Below, in pieces: positions 23,072-31,693 of a stretch of DNA of 64,000 nt. A model generated the notes under the pieces. It ran no database searches. It saw nothing but the letters and a program-made list of their open reading frames with translations, and was not told where the DNA came from. The position numbers were made by a program, and so were the translations under genes. Each line of letters begins with the position of its first letter. Positions within the stretch are counted from its first letter, which is position 1. This DNA is from Mycobacterium sp. NBC_00419 (lineage in GTDB: Bacteria; Actinomycetota; Actinomycetes; Mycobacteriales; Mycobacteriaceae), in NCBI RefSeq assembly GCF_036023875.1, contig NZ_CP107931.1, positions 806,001-870,000 on the forward strand. The letters run 5' to 3'.

Positions 23072-24489
23072 CGAAGCGTCCCCTGTATTTCTCGGCGTTC
23101 GTGATGAATACCGCATCCCATGTGCTGCATGGACTTTGGCGCTCGCCGGAGGCCGAGAACCACAAGTTCAACTCGCTGCGGCACTGGACCTCGCTGGCGA
23201 CCCAGGTCGACAAGGCGGGCTATGACCTGTTGTTCTTCGCCGACGTATTCGGACTGCGGGCACCGTGGAACGGCAACTGGCGCAAGTCGGTCGAAGGCGG
23301 AATTCAGATTCCGGTCAACGATCCCTCGGTGCTGGCCTCGGCACTCGCCGCTGCCACCGACAACCTGGGCATCGTGTTCACCAGTTCGATCATCCAGGAC
23401 CACCCGTTCAACTTCGCCCGCCGGATGTCTTCGCTAGACCACTACACGGGCGGGCGGCTCGGGTGGAACATCGTGACGAGCTTCAACGACAACATGTTTC
23501 GCAGCTTCGGCCACGAAGGCACACTCCAACACGACCAGCGCTACGAATGGGCCTACGAGTACGTCGACGTCACGTACAAGTTGTGGGAGGGCTCCTGGGA
23601 CGACGACGGTCTGGTTCAGGACAAAGAGCGCGGTGTCCATTCCGACCCCTCGAAGATCCACAAGATCAACCACGTCGGCAATCGCTACCAGGTTGAGGGC
23701 CCGCACTTCGTCTCGCCGTCACCTCAGCGCACCCCGGTGCTGTTCCAGGCCGGTTCGTCGCCGGCCGGTCAGCTCTTCTCGGCCCGAAACGCCGAAGGGG
23801 TGTACATCAGCAGCCCCACCCCCGAAGCCGCGTACGGGCTGACCAGCGAAACCCGGGCACTTGCGGCCCAGAACGGCCGCGATCCCTCGGACATCACCTT
23901 CGCCCAGGGGCTGTCATTCGTGATCGGTGACAGCCATGCCGACGCGGTTCGACGAAACGACGAGATCAAGCGCTACCTCGATCTGGAGGGTGTGGCGCTG
24001 CACGCCCTCGGCGATGCCGGAATCGACGCCGGCAGGCTCCCACTGGACACCCCGATCAGCGAGCTCGGCGAGTTCACCGGCATCAAGAGCTTCATCCGCT
24101 GGGCATCGGAGATCTCCGGCAATGACGCGCCGACCATCCGCGATATGGCCTGGGCGCTCGAAGGAGCCAACCGGGTCGTCGGCACGGCCGAGGAGATCGC
24201 CGACTACCTCGAGGAATGGCGGGAGGCCGGCGTGGACGGGATCAACGTCTACCACGCCACCGTGCCGGGCTCTTTTCAGGAGATCGCCGACCGGCTCTTC
24301 CCGGTTCTGCGGGAGCGTGGACTGATCGCCACCGACAAGTCCGGAACGTTGCGCCACAAACTCCTGGGTCGCGGCGACCGGCTGCCCGACACCCACCCGG
24401 CCGCGGCCTACCGCGGGGCGTTCGCGGGCAACGACCTGCTCAACGGTGTGGGCGAGGGTGTGGACGAGCAAGCCCGGGCAGCGGGCTAA
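23068..24489 (+). CDS. NtaA/DmoA-family FMN-dependent monooxygenase coupled to metNIQ
   Basis: A 473-residue luciferase-like oxygenase with VLHGLWRSPEAENHKFN at the N-terminus, LDHYTGGRLGWNIVTSFND, and PVLFQAGSSPAGQLFSARNAEGVYI. It is similar to the enzyme at 12192-13583, including the C-terminal LRHKLLGRGDRLPDTHPAAAYR pattern. It uses FMNH2 and O2 to oxidise a small molecule, most likely the one imported by the metNIQ-type transporter in whose operon it is last. The ATG overlaps the metQ stop. Its TAA overlaps the stop of the convergent CBS gene, leaving no intergenic space. Confidence 0.85.
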   Translation: MTKRPLYFSAFVMNTASHVLHGLWRSPEAENHKFNSLRHWTSLATQVDKAGYDLLFFADVFGLRAPWNGNWRKSVEGGIQIPVNDPSVLASALAAATDNLGIVFTSSIIQDHPFNFARRMSSLDHYTGGRLGWNIVTSFNDNMFRSFGHEGTLQHDQRYEWAYEYVDVTYKLWEGSWDDDGLVQDKERGVHSDPSKIHKINHVGNRYQVEGPHFVSPSPQRTPVLFQAGSSPAGQLFSARNAEGVYISSPTPEAAYGLTSETRALAAQNGRDPSDITFAQGLSFVIGDSHADAVRRNDEIKRYLDLEGVALHALGDAGIDAGRLPLDTPISELGEFTGIKSFIRWASEISGNDAPTIRDMAWALEGANRVVGTAEEIADYLEEWREAGVDGINVYHATVPGSFQEIADRLFPVLRERGLIATDKSGTLRHKLLGRGDRLPDTHPAAAYRGAFAGNDLLNGVGEGVDEQARAAG

Positions 24490-24917
24490 CCGCCTTGGGT
24501 GATGTAGGCCTGCAGTTGCTCGTGCTCGGCCTGCAGTTCCTCCATCCGGTTCTTCACCACGTCGCCGATGCTGACGATGCCAACGAGGCGACCGTCGTGC
24601 AGGACTGGGACGTGCCGCACCCGGTTGTTGGTCATCAGGGCGCTCAGATCGTCGATGTGGTCTTCGGGCGTGCAGGTCACCAGCACGCTGCTCATGATGT
24701 CGCCGACCCGGCGGTGCAACAGGTCGGGTCCGTGCTCGAGCAGGGTGCGCACCACATCACGTTCCGAGACGATGCCCAGCACTCCGTCGGGGCCGACGAC
24801 CACCATGGCGCCGATGTTGTGGGCGGCCAGTTCGGTCAGCAGGCCCTTGACTGTGGTCGTCTCGGTGACAGTCGCCACCGCCGAGCCTTTGCTCCGCAAG
24901 ATGTCCGCGATGCGCAT
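24486..24917 (-). CDS. Tandem CBS-domain protein (Rv2406c-type)
   Basis: A 143-residue soluble protein made of two CBS domains (residues about 8-60 and 72-125; GVLGIVSERDVVRTL and GRLVGIVSIGDVVKNR are the second halves of each). Such Bateman modules bind adenine nucleotides or S-adenosylmethionine and signal energy state. No effector domain is attached. The ATG at 24917 has AAAGGAG at good spacing; the open frame extends upstream but without a better site. It corresponds in position and kind to Rv2406c. It is divergent from the aldo/keto reductase gene. Confidence 0.85.
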   Translation of the reverse strand: MRIADILRSKGSAVATVTETTTVKGLLTELAAHNIGAMVVVGPDGVLGIVSERDVVRTLLEHGPDLLHRRVGDIMSSVLVTCTPEDHIDDLSALMTNNRVRHVPVLHDGRLVGIVSIGDVVKNRMEELQAEHEQLQAYITQGG

Positions 24918-25027
24918 CGTCACTCCTTTGTGATCGACCTCACACCAGGTTAGGGCGTAGCCGGGCGCAGCGGATGCAAACCGCACGTGTTGGGTAGTGA
25001 TCGAGACGACTACCAGGAGGCTTGACG

Positions 25028-26032
25028 ATGGGCGCACTTCCCGCGACGCAGCTGGGCGATGGTTTGACGGTCAGCGCGATCGGCTTCGGCGCGATGGCGC
25101 TGACCCCGGTCTACGGCGAGGTGGACGACACCGAGTCGCTGGCGACGCTGCACCACTGCGTCGACGTCGGTGTCAGCTTCATCGACACCGCCAACGTCTA
25201 CGGCCTGGGCGCCAACGAGCAGCTGATCGGGCGACTGCTCGCTGATCGCCGTGAGGAGGTCACGCTGGCCACGAAATTCGGCATCGGCGGCGATCCCACC
25301 ACCGGCACGCTGCGCGCCTTCGGTGGCGCCGACTACGTGCGGCAGTGCCTCGAAGACAGTCTTACGCGTCTGGGCACCGATGTGGTCGACCTGTACTACA
25401 TGCACCGCCGTGACCTCTCGGTGCCGATCGAGGAGACCGTGGGTGCGATGGCCGAATTGGTCAGCGCGGGCAAGGTGCGCCACCTCGGCCTGTCGGAGGT
25501 CACCGCCGACGAACTGCGCGCCGCCGTCGCGGTGCACCCGATCGCCGCGGTTCAGAGTGAGTGGTCGCTGTGGAGTCGCGACGTGGAACGCAATGTCGTA
25601 CCGGCGGCCGTGGAACTCGGCGTGGGGTTCGTGCCGTACTCACCGCTGGGGCGCGGCTTCCTGGCCGGTGCGATCCGATCAACGGGCGACTTCTCCTCCG
25701 AGTGGGACTTCCGCCGTACCATGCCGCGCTTCGCCGAAGGCGCTCTGGACGCCAACCTTGCTGTGGTGCAAGCGGTTTCCGCGGTTGCCGAGGAACTCGG
25801 CGGCACGCCTGCGCAGGTGGCGCTGGCCTGGCTTCGGCAGCGTGCCCGGACACTCGGTGTGGCGTCGGTGCCGATTCCGGGAACCCGGCGGGCCGCTCGG
25901 GTCGACGAGAACGCGGCCTCGCTGTCGGTCGAGCTGACCGGTGAGCACCTGGCAGCACTGGATACGGCCGCCGCCGCTGTCACCGGTGACCGGTTCACCG
26001 ACCTCACCTGGGTGTCGGCCGGCCGGGAATGA
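25028..26032 (+). CDS. Aldo/keto reductase
   Basis: A 334-residue NADPH-dependent oxidoreductase of the AKR fold. The catalytic set is visible: Asp and Tyr in DTANVYGLGANEQLIG, Lys in LATKFG and His in YYMHRRD. The cofactor end motif is IPIPGTRRAARVDENAAS. It would reduce aldehydes or ketones in the cytoplasm; the substrate is unknown. The ATG at 25028 has a strong CCAGGAGG site; a TTG two codons earlier is less likely. It converges with the TetR gene after 9 bp. It is not part of the core M. tuberculosis gene order at this position. Confidence 0.87.
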   Translation: MGALPATQLGDGLTVSAIGFGAMALTPVYGEVDDTESLATLHHCVDVGVSFIDTANVYGLGANEQLIGRLLADRREEVTLATKFGIGGDPTTGTLRAFGGADYVRQCLEDSLTRLGTDVVDLYYMHRRDLSVPIEETVGAMAELVSAGKVRHLGLSEVTADELRAAVAVHPIAAVQSEWSLWSRDVERNVVPAAVELGVGFVPYSPLGRGFLAGAIRSTGDFSSEWDFRRTMPRFAEGALDANLAVVQAVSAVAEELGGTPAQVALAWLRQRARTLGVASVPIPGTRRAARVDENAASLSVELTGEHLAALDTAAAAVTGDRFTDLTWVSAGRE

Positions 26033-26041
26033 TGATGCGGC

Positions 26042-26773
26042 TCAGGACTCCTGGCGAGCCCGGAGCGCCATCGCGGCATCGTCGAACTGTGCGGCCTGAC
26101 TGCTGATTCGCGCGATCTCACTCGGGCGCTTCAGCAGGCCGCGCACGGCGATGACGGCGACCTGCTCGGCGACCCTGATCGCCTCGGCCCCCCGGTCACC
26201 CACGTCGGTGTGCAGCCGGGTGCGTTTCTGCGCTCCCTCGTCGAAGTTCAACAGCAGACCCGCAGTCTCCTGCTGATCGCAGTCGATGAACTTGCCTTCG
26301 GCGATGCCGGCGCCGATCAGGTCGGCAACCCAGTTCTTCAGTCGCTCGTAATCCGTCCAGAACTGGTGGAACTCGGTGCGCTGGTTGTGGGCGATGCGCT
26401 GGATCTCGTTGAAGTCGATCGGCGACAACGCCAGCTGCAGGGTGTCGAACCGCAGCAACCGGTACAACTTCACCGCCGGCGAGCCCGAACCGGCGCCCAC
26501 CTCGGAGATGAACTTCAGCGGCGCCCGGTTCACCAGCAGTGTCTCGCCCAGCAGCTGTTCCTTGTTGCGAAACCAGTAGTACAGCGAGGACTGCTGTAGG
26601 CCCGCGGCCCTCGCGATGTCGCTCATCGTGGTTTGGGCGTAGCCCTTTTCGGAGAACAGCCGTGTCGCAGCGTTGACGATGCCGACCCGCGGCGAGGCCG
26701 CACTCACCGATTCGGCATCGTTGCGGGGTCGCCCGATGGAACGGACCTGCGACCCGCTCTCCGATGTCGGCAC
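26042..26773 (-). CDS. TetR-family transcriptional regulator
   Basis: A 243-residue regulator. The N-terminal helix-turn-helix is IVNAATRLFSEKGYAQTTMSDIARAAGLQQSSLYYWFRNKEQLL, in the first third after a short basic stretch; the rest is a helical ligand-binding and dimerisation domain. I start it at GTG 26773 because TACAAT (TANNNT) lies exactly 7 nt before, giving a leaderless mRNA. Longer open sequence upstream overlaps the creatininase gene. It is downstream of the glutamine-synthetase / creatininase genes on the same strand, so it may be transcribed both with them and from its own promoter. A 15-bp palindrome ahead of the operon (29097-29111) is a candidate binding site. Confidence 0.85.
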   Translation of the reverse strand: MPTSESGSQVRSIGRPRNDAESVSAASPRVGIVNAATRLFSEKGYAQTTMSDIARAAGLQQSSLYYWFRNKEQLLGETLLVNRAPLKFISEVGAGSGSPAVKLYRLLRFDTLQLALSPIDFNEIQRIAHNQRTEFHQFWTDYERLKNWVADLIGAGIAEGKFIDCDQQETAGLLLNFDEGAQKRTRLHTDVGDRGAEAIRVAEQVAVIAVRGLLKRPSEIARISSQAAQFDDAAMALRARQES

Positions 26774-26780
26774 ACGGCGA

Positions 26781-26786
26781 ATTGTA
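26781..26786 (-). promoter_or_regulatory. -10 box of leaderless TetR promoter
   Basis: TACAAT on the minus strand, ending 7 nt before GTG 26773. It lies in the 23-bp gap after the creatininase stop, so the regulator can be transcribed on its own. Confidence 0.5.
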
Positions 26787-26796
26787 AGGTCGCCGC

Positions 26797-27564
26797 TCAC
26801 CCCAGTGGGGGGACCTCGTCGTGGGCGCGTTCGACGACATCGCGGGCCGCGGCCACCACGTCCCGCCACAGCTGCAGACCGAACGCCTTCGATGCCCGCG
26901 ACGGGTATCCGGTCACCCCGTTGGTGGACACCTGCTGAACGGGATAGCGGAACACCGAACCGGCGGTGCGATCAGGATCGTCGGCGCCGGCCATCGCGTC
27001 GATGTCCACCAACTCCGGGCGCACCGCCAGCATGAGCGAGGTTTCAGCGGCATTGGCATGCCAGTCGACGGCATCCTCGGTGGCGCGGCGGGCGATGTCG
27101 GGTGTCAGGTCCCACCACTGCATGACCCCGATGCGCCGGTCCGGATGCAGCCGGCGGAACCGGTCGCAGGACAGCCACAGTGGTGCGGCATTGCCGACGT
27201 GCCCGTTGACGAACAGGATGCGCCGAACTCCGGAGTCGACGCACGCCTGTGCGACCCGCACCGCCGCGTCGGCGGTGTCCTCGCCGCTGAAGGCGACGGT
27301 GCCGGCCAGCTGGGTTCCGTGAAACATGCTCGCGCCGAACGACAGTGCGGGCAGCACCAGCGCCAGGTCGCCGCCAGCGGCCTCGGCCACTGCGGTGGCC
27401 ATGATGGTGTCGGTGCCGACCGGTAGATGCGGGCCGTGTTGTTCGGTGGCCCCGACCGGGATCAGGGCCACCGTGTCGGGGTCGGCGACCAGGCGCGCGG
27501 CGATCTGGACCGAGTTGAGTTCCTCCCAGCGGTGACTGCCCGCATGGTTGCCGCCATCGGCCAT
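26797..27564 (-). CDS. Creatininase-family amidohydrolase
   Basis: A 255-residue metal-dependent amidohydrolase of the creatininase fold. It has the ligand motifs IPVGATEQHGPHLPVGTDT (Glu and His), FVNGHVGNAAP (the family NGHGGN, here with Val in place of the second Gly) and AAETSLML (Glu). Relatives include creatinine amidohydrolase and MftE of mycofactocin processing; no mycofactocin genes are near, so MftE is unlikely. The ATG at 27564 shares one base with the TGA of the glutamine-synthetase-like gene (TGATG). That coupling suggests it hydrolyses an amide made or consumed in the same pathway, such as a gamma-glutamyl amide or cyclic amide (inference). Confidence 0.78.
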   Translation of the reverse strand: MADGGNHAGSHRWEELNSVQIAARLVADPDTVALIPVGATEQHGPHLPVGTDTIMATAVAEAAGGDLALVLPALSFGASMFHGTQLAGTVAFSGEDTADAAVRVAQACVDSGVRRILFVNGHVGNAAPLWLSCDRFRRLHPDRRIGVMQWWDLTPDIARRATEDAVDWHANAAETSLMLAVRPELVDIDAMAGADDPDRTAGSVFRYPVQQVSTNGVTGYPSRASKAFGLQLWRDVVAAARDVVERAHDEVPPLG

Positions 27565-28934
27565 CAGAAGAACCTCAGGTAGCGCTCGGATTCCCACGAC
27601 GACACGTGGGCGTTGTAGGAGTCCCACTCGGCACGCTTCTCGTCGATGAACGAGGCGAACATCGCCTCACCGAAGACGCTGCGGGCCAACGGGTCCGATT
27701 CGAGTGCCTCGATGGCTTCGCCGAGCGAGCGCGGTAACCAGGTGATCCCCCGCTCCTGCAACTCAGTATCGGAAAGCCGATAGAGGTTGTCCCGGTTGGG
27801 TTCTCCCGGGTCGAGCCCCTCGCGGATCCCCTCCAATCCGGCGGCCAGCATCAGGGCGGCCCCCAGATATGGATTGTTGGCGCTGTCGGCGGCCCGGCAC
27901 TCGACTCGGCCACCGCCCTTGGGGATTCGCAGCATGTTGGTGCGGTTGTTGTCTCCGTAGCAGGCGAAGATAGGGGCCCAGGTGAGCCCCGACATGCTGC
28001 CCTGTTTGACCAGCCGTTTGTAGCTGTTGACGGTGGGGGCGATCACCGCGCAGATCGCCGGCGCGTGCCGGAGCACACCGGCGAGGAACTGGTAGCCCAG
28101 TTCCGAGAGACCACACCCGCGGGGGTCGCCGGCAGCGGCGAACAGGTTGGTGCCTGCGGAGTCGGCCAGTGACATGTTGAAGTGCGCACCACTGCCGGTC
28201 CGATCGGCAAACGGCTTGGGCATCCACGATGCGAACAGGCCGTGCTTGCGGGCGATCTCACCGACCATCATCCGGAAGAACACGAAGCGGTCGGACATTG
28301 TCACCACATCGGTGTAGGTGAAGTCGGTCTCGAACTGACCGTTGCCGTCCTCATGGTCGAACGAGTACACGTCCCAACCCAATTCGTTCATGGCGCTGAC
28401 AATCTCGTCGACCACGCCGAAGTTGTGCAACATGGTGCGCAGGTCGTAGCAGGGCTTGTCGAGGGTGTCGTCCGGGCTGGCGGGAGCCGGAACGCCGGAG
28501 CTGTCCGACAGCAGGAAGAACTCGGTCTCGATCCCCAGGTTGAAGGTGTAGCCGAGGGACGCGGCGTCGGCGGTGACCCGCTTGAGGATCTGCCTGCTGC
28601 ACGCCTCGAACGGGGTGTCGCCGATCCACAGATCTCCCGGGAACCAGGCGATCTCGCGGTTGAACGGCATGATGATCGCCCTGCCGAGATCCGGGTGGGG
28701 TGCCACCTCGTCGTCGTTGACGTCCTGTGGAACACCGTCGAGTGCGGCGCCGGTGAACATCTCCGATCCGTACGCGGCCTGCTCGAGGTGTGCCAGCGGA
28801 ACCATCTTCGACTTCGGCTTACCGTGCATGTCAACGAAGCTGATCGCGGCGTACCGAACGCCTGCGGTCGCCAACGCCTCGGCGATCTGGCCGACGTCGG
28901 AGTCCCGCGCGTGGCCGTTGAGCGTGGTGGTCAT
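27564..28934 (-). CDS. Glutamine-synthetase-family ligase (type III / GlnT-GmaS-like)
   Basis: A 456-residue ATP-dependent ligase of the glutamine synthetase superfamily. The N-terminal beta-grasp domain is followed by the catalytic domain with GIETEFFLL, the E..NGQFETDF glutamate-site region, HFNMSL and NRTNMLRIPKGGGRVECRAADSANNPYL. The short form without adenylylation loop, and its similarity to GlnT / gamma-glutamylmethylamide synthetase, suggest ligation of glutamate to ammonia or an amine rather than central nitrogen assimilation. The ATG at 28934 has AAAGGAA. It is the first gene of the operon with the creatininase-type hydrolase and TetR regulator, which fits amine catabolism through a gamma-glutamyl intermediate. 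Confidence 0.82.
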   Translation of the reverse strand: MTTTLNGHARDSDVGQIAEALATAGVRYAAISFVDMHGKPKSKMVPLAHLEQAAYGSEMFTGAALDGVPQDVNDDEVAPHPDLGRAIIMPFNREIAWFPGDLWIGDTPFEACSRQILKRVTADAASLGYTFNLGIETEFFLLSDSSGVPAPASPDDTLDKPCYDLRTMLHNFGVVDEIVSAMNELGWDVYSFDHEDGNGQFETDFTYTDVVTMSDRFVFFRMMVGEIARKHGLFASWMPKPFADRTGSGAHFNMSLADSAGTNLFAAAGDPRGCGLSELGYQFLAGVLRHAPAICAVIAPTVNSYKRLVKQGSMSGLTWAPIFACYGDNNRTNMLRIPKGGGRVECRAADSANNPYLGAALMLAAGLEGIREGLDPGEPNRDNLYRLSDTELQERGITWLPRSLGEAIEALESDPLARSVFGEAMFASFIDEKRAEWDSYNAHVSSWESERYLRFF

Positions 28935-29096
28935 CTGATTCCTTTCAGCGGCCGACGCGAAGCCGGCGGCGGTAGAACTCCGACCGTAGGGGCGATCTAT
29001 TGCCGGGGTGTTTCCGGTTAGTGAATGACCTATTGAAAGAGCAGGCAATGATCGATGGCGAACAGCATCTTTCCCTGCTCCGATGATTACCGGTGA

Positions 29097-29111
29097 TCAA
29101 TACAGTATTGA
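29097..29111. promoter_or_regulatory. 15-bp palindrome TCAATAC-a-GTATTGA
   Basis: A perfect 7+1+7 inverted repeat in the 249-bp divergent region between the glutamine-synthetase-like operon and the RNase Z-like gene. A further half site TATTGA lies at 29031-29036, nearer the operon. It is a good candidate operator for the TetR regulator encoded in the operon. No AmtR or GlnR consensus was convincingly matched. Confidence 0.4.
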
Positions 29112-29183
29112 AAAGGTCGTGGTGGCGACCCGCACTGGGTGTCGGCCCGGCGTGAATGACGGTCGCAGGGTAGTAATAACGCC

Positions 29184-30011
29184 ATGATTGACATCACCCT
29201 GCTCGGCACCGGAAGCCCCATGGTCGACCCGAATCGGGCGGGACCGTCCACCCTCGTGAAGGCCGGCGAGGCGGTCTTTCTGGTGGACTGTGGCCGCGGC
29301 GCGCTGATGCGGGCCGCCGCTGTGGGGGTGGGCGCGGCCAATATCAGCGCTCTGTTGCTGACACACCTGCACAGCGACCACATCACCGACCTGTCCGATG
29401 TCATCACCACCCGCTGGGTGACGACGTTCGTCCCGACCCCGCTGCCGATCATCGGCCCGCCGGGCACCAAGGCTGTCGTCGAGGCGACGCTGGCCGCGCT
29501 GGCACCCGACATCTCCTACCGCATCGGCCATCACCCCGACATCACCGAGCCGCCGTCGATCCAGGTGCACGAGTACACCGAGGGCCAGGTGTGGGATGCC
29601 GACGGCGTGCGGATCACCGTCGCCCCGACCGATCACCGGCCGGTCGAGCCGACGATCGCCTTCCGGGTCGAGCACGACGGCACCTCGGTAGTCCTGGCCG
29701 GCGACACCGTACCGTGCGCAACGCTCGACGAATTAGCCAGTGGGGCAGATGCTTTGGTGCACACCGTCATCCGGGCCGATCTCGTCGAGCAGATACCCGT
29801 GCAGCGGTTGCGCGACATCCTGGACTACCACTCGTCGGTGGAGCAGGCCGGGGCCACCGCGGAGCGCGCCGGCGTCAAGACCCTGGTGCTCACCCACTAC
29901 GTGCCGCCGCTGGCGCCCGGTCAGGAAGACCAGTGGCGGGCCAAGGCGGCGACCGAGTTCAGCGGTCGTATCGAACTCGGCGACGACCTGCACCAGGTGT
30001 CGATCGGCTGA
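29184..30011 (+). CDS. Ribonuclease Z-like metallo-beta-lactamase fold hydrolase (Rv2407-type)
   Basis: A 275-residue MBL-fold protein of the RNase Z / ElaC group. It has [17 protein letters not shown] at the N-terminus and the metal motif [11 protein letters not shown] (H61, H63, D65, H66), followed by later ligands in AGDTVPC and a C-terminal LTHYVPP. Homologues trim tRNA 3' ends or act as arylsulfatase/phosphodiesterase-like hydrolases; the corresponding M. tuberculosis gene is Rv2407. Since many mycobacterial tRNA genes encode CCA, its true substrate is open. The start ATG at 29184 has only a weak upstream TAGTAA box and no good ribosome site. It is divergent from the glutamine-synthetase-like operon. 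Confidence 0.82.
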   Translation: MIDITLLGTGSPMVDPNRAGPSTLVKAGEAVFLVDCGRGALMRAAAVGVGAANISALLLTHLHSDHITDLSDVITTRWVTTFVPTPLPIIGPPGTKAVVEATLAALAPDISYRIGHHPDITEPPSIQVHEYTEGQVWDADGVRITVAPTDHRPVEPTIAFRVEHDGTSVVLAGDTVPCATLDELASGADALVHTVIRADLVEQIPVQRLRDILDYHSSVEQAGATAERAGVKTLVLTHYVPPLAPGQEDQWRAKAATEFSGRIELGDDLHQVSIG

Positions 30012-30111
30012 TCTTTTTCTCCCAACCCGGGAACTGCAGCACCCCTGCCCCCGACTAAGGCCACGTCTGAGCTGTGGCCACGCTGGCCCGGCCACTGGTC
30101 CAAGGGGTGCG

Positions 30112-31683
30112 ATGACGACGACGGAAACAACGAAGCGGCGCGGTGAGGCTGCTGTGCTGCGCCGGATCTGGCGGCTGCACTTCTGGGTCGGGTTGTTCGC
30201 GGCGCCGGTGCTGGTGGTGCTGGCCTGCACCGGCCTGATCATCCTGTACAGCCAGCCGCTGGATGCGCTGCTGAACCGGCATCTCTTCGTCGTCGCGCAG
30301 GGACCGGCGACAGTCCCGCTGGATCAGCAGATCGCCGTGGCCAAGGAGCATGTCGGGGCCGACTACAGCCTCGAAGCGGTGTCGCCGCCGGACAATCCGG
30401 ACGGATCGACGCGGGTCGACTTCCTCGCCCCCGACGCGCCCGGATACCCGCAGGCCGAGAAGAACGTCGTCCAGGTTTTCCTCGACCCGTACACCGGCGC
30501 CTACCTGGGCCAGCGCAACCAACTCTCCGGCCTGGTGGGCTGGGCCAATCAGATCCACCGGATGTTCGGCAACGACGGCCCGCACGTCCAGCTGCCGTCC
30601 CTGGGCCATCTGATCAACCCGTCGGCCTATCCCGAAGCCACCATCCCTGCCGGGATAGGCAACCTGGTGATGGAGCTGACAGCGACGTGGATCCTGGTGC
30701 TGCTGGCCAGCGGTATCTACCTGTGGTGGCCCCGAGCGATCGAAGCCGCGAAGCCGTTGCTGAAGGTCAGGTGGAGCAAGGGCGGCCGGATCCGCTGGCG
30801 CGATCTACATGCCCTCACCGGCGTGGTCGTCGCGGTCATCCTGATCGGCTACATCCTCTCCGGCATGACCTGGACCCGATACTGGGGCGAGAACTGGCGC
30901 GCCGTGACCGCCACGGTCACCCCGTCCACGTCCATCGACGCGCCCTCGACGCCGGCCAAGCTGGGTGATTACGACCGGCTCGGACGCCGCATCGCCTGGG
31001 CCGCCACCGACGACCCGATCTACGCCTCCCAGCGGGGCGGTGCCGTGGCGGCGCCGCTGCCGTTCGCCGACATCGACCGAATCGCCAAGGACGAGCACAT
31101 GGTTCCCGGCTATTCGATCATCCCGCCCTCGAACTCGACCGAGGACGGCACGACGGTCTACGGCAGCTACACCGTGGTCAACCGCTGGCCGCAGCGGGTT
31201 TCCGAACAGCGCACCCTGTATCTCGACCAGTTCAGCGGGGCCACCATCGCCAATGCCACCGCCGCCCAGGACGGTGCGCTGTCCCGGCTGACCAGTTTCG
31301 GTATCGCCATGCACATGGGCAATCAGTTCGGCGTGCTGACCCGTATCACCGCGACGCTGGCCTGCCTCGGTGTGCTGACCAGCGTGGTGACCGGGTTCCT
31401 CATGTGGTGGAAGCGCCGCCCGGCCGGCGGCACCGGACTGCCCGCCCCGGCCAGTGCAGCCACCCGCGCCAACACACCCAAGGGGGCGATGAGCGTGGTG
31501 ACGGTCGTCGCCGTCGGGCTCGGGGTGCTCTACCCGGTGTTCGGTGTCTCACTGCTTGTGATGCTGGTGGCCGAGGCGGTGGTCGCCGTCCGGCGCCGCG
31601 CACCCGAAACGGCGCTGCCGGCAACCGATGACGCGGTCGCCGGCAGCGAGGACGACGAGGTGCCGGTCGGCGCGCAGAACTAG
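30112..31683 (+). CDS. PepSY-domain membrane protein (PepSY_TM family)
   Basis: A 523-residue membrane protein with about five transmembrane helices: near residues 20-45 (FWVGLFAAPVLVVLACTGLIILY), 190-210, 240-260, 430-455 and 480-505. Large extracytoplasmic PepSY regions lie between them. Histidines in IWRLHFWVG, NQIHRMFG, WRDLHALTG and IAMHMGNQFG sit at membrane edges as in PepSY_TM proteins, which are linked to siderophore or metal reduction by heme-bearing helices. The ATG at 30112 follows AAGGGG. The gene occupies the place where M. tuberculosis has PE24 between Rv2407 and Rv2409c. An iron-reductase role is inference. Confidence 0.8.
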   Translation: MTTTETTKRRGEAAVLRRIWRLHFWVGLFAAPVLVVLACTGLIILYSQPLDALLNRHLFVVAQGPATVPLDQQIAVAKEHVGADYSLEAVSPPDNPDGSTRVDFLAPDAPGYPQAEKNVVQVFLDPYTGAYLGQRNQLSGLVGWANQIHRMFGNDGPHVQLPSLGHLINPSAYPEATIPAGIGNLVMELTATWILVLLASGIYLWWPRAIEAAKPLLKVRWSKGGRIRWRDLHALTGVVVAVILIGYILSGMTWTRYWGENWRAVTATVTPSTSIDAPSTPAKLGDYDRLGRRIAWAATDDPIYASQRGGAVAAPLPFADIDRIAKDEHMVPGYSIIPPSNSTEDGTTVYGSYTVVNRWPQRVSEQRTLYLDQFSGATIANATAAQDGALSRLTSFGIAMHMGNQFGVLTRITATLACLGVLTSVVTGFLMWWKRRPAGGTGLPAPASAATRANTPKGAMSVVTVVAVGLGVLYPVFGVSLLVMLVAEAVVAVRRRAPETALPATDDAVAGSEDDEVPVGAQN

Positions 31684-31693
31684 GTGGGGTGCG

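Noticed and set aside
26797..27564. MftE of a mycofactocin cluster
   Set aside because: The creatininase fold fits, but no mftA, mftB, mftC or mftD genes are present; coupling with a glutamine-synthetase-like ligase points elsewhere.
28935..29183. GlnR or AmtR box for the glutamine-synthetase-like operon
   Set aside because: No stretch matched the known consensus well enough; the palindrome TCAATACAGTATTGA differs from the AmtR site.
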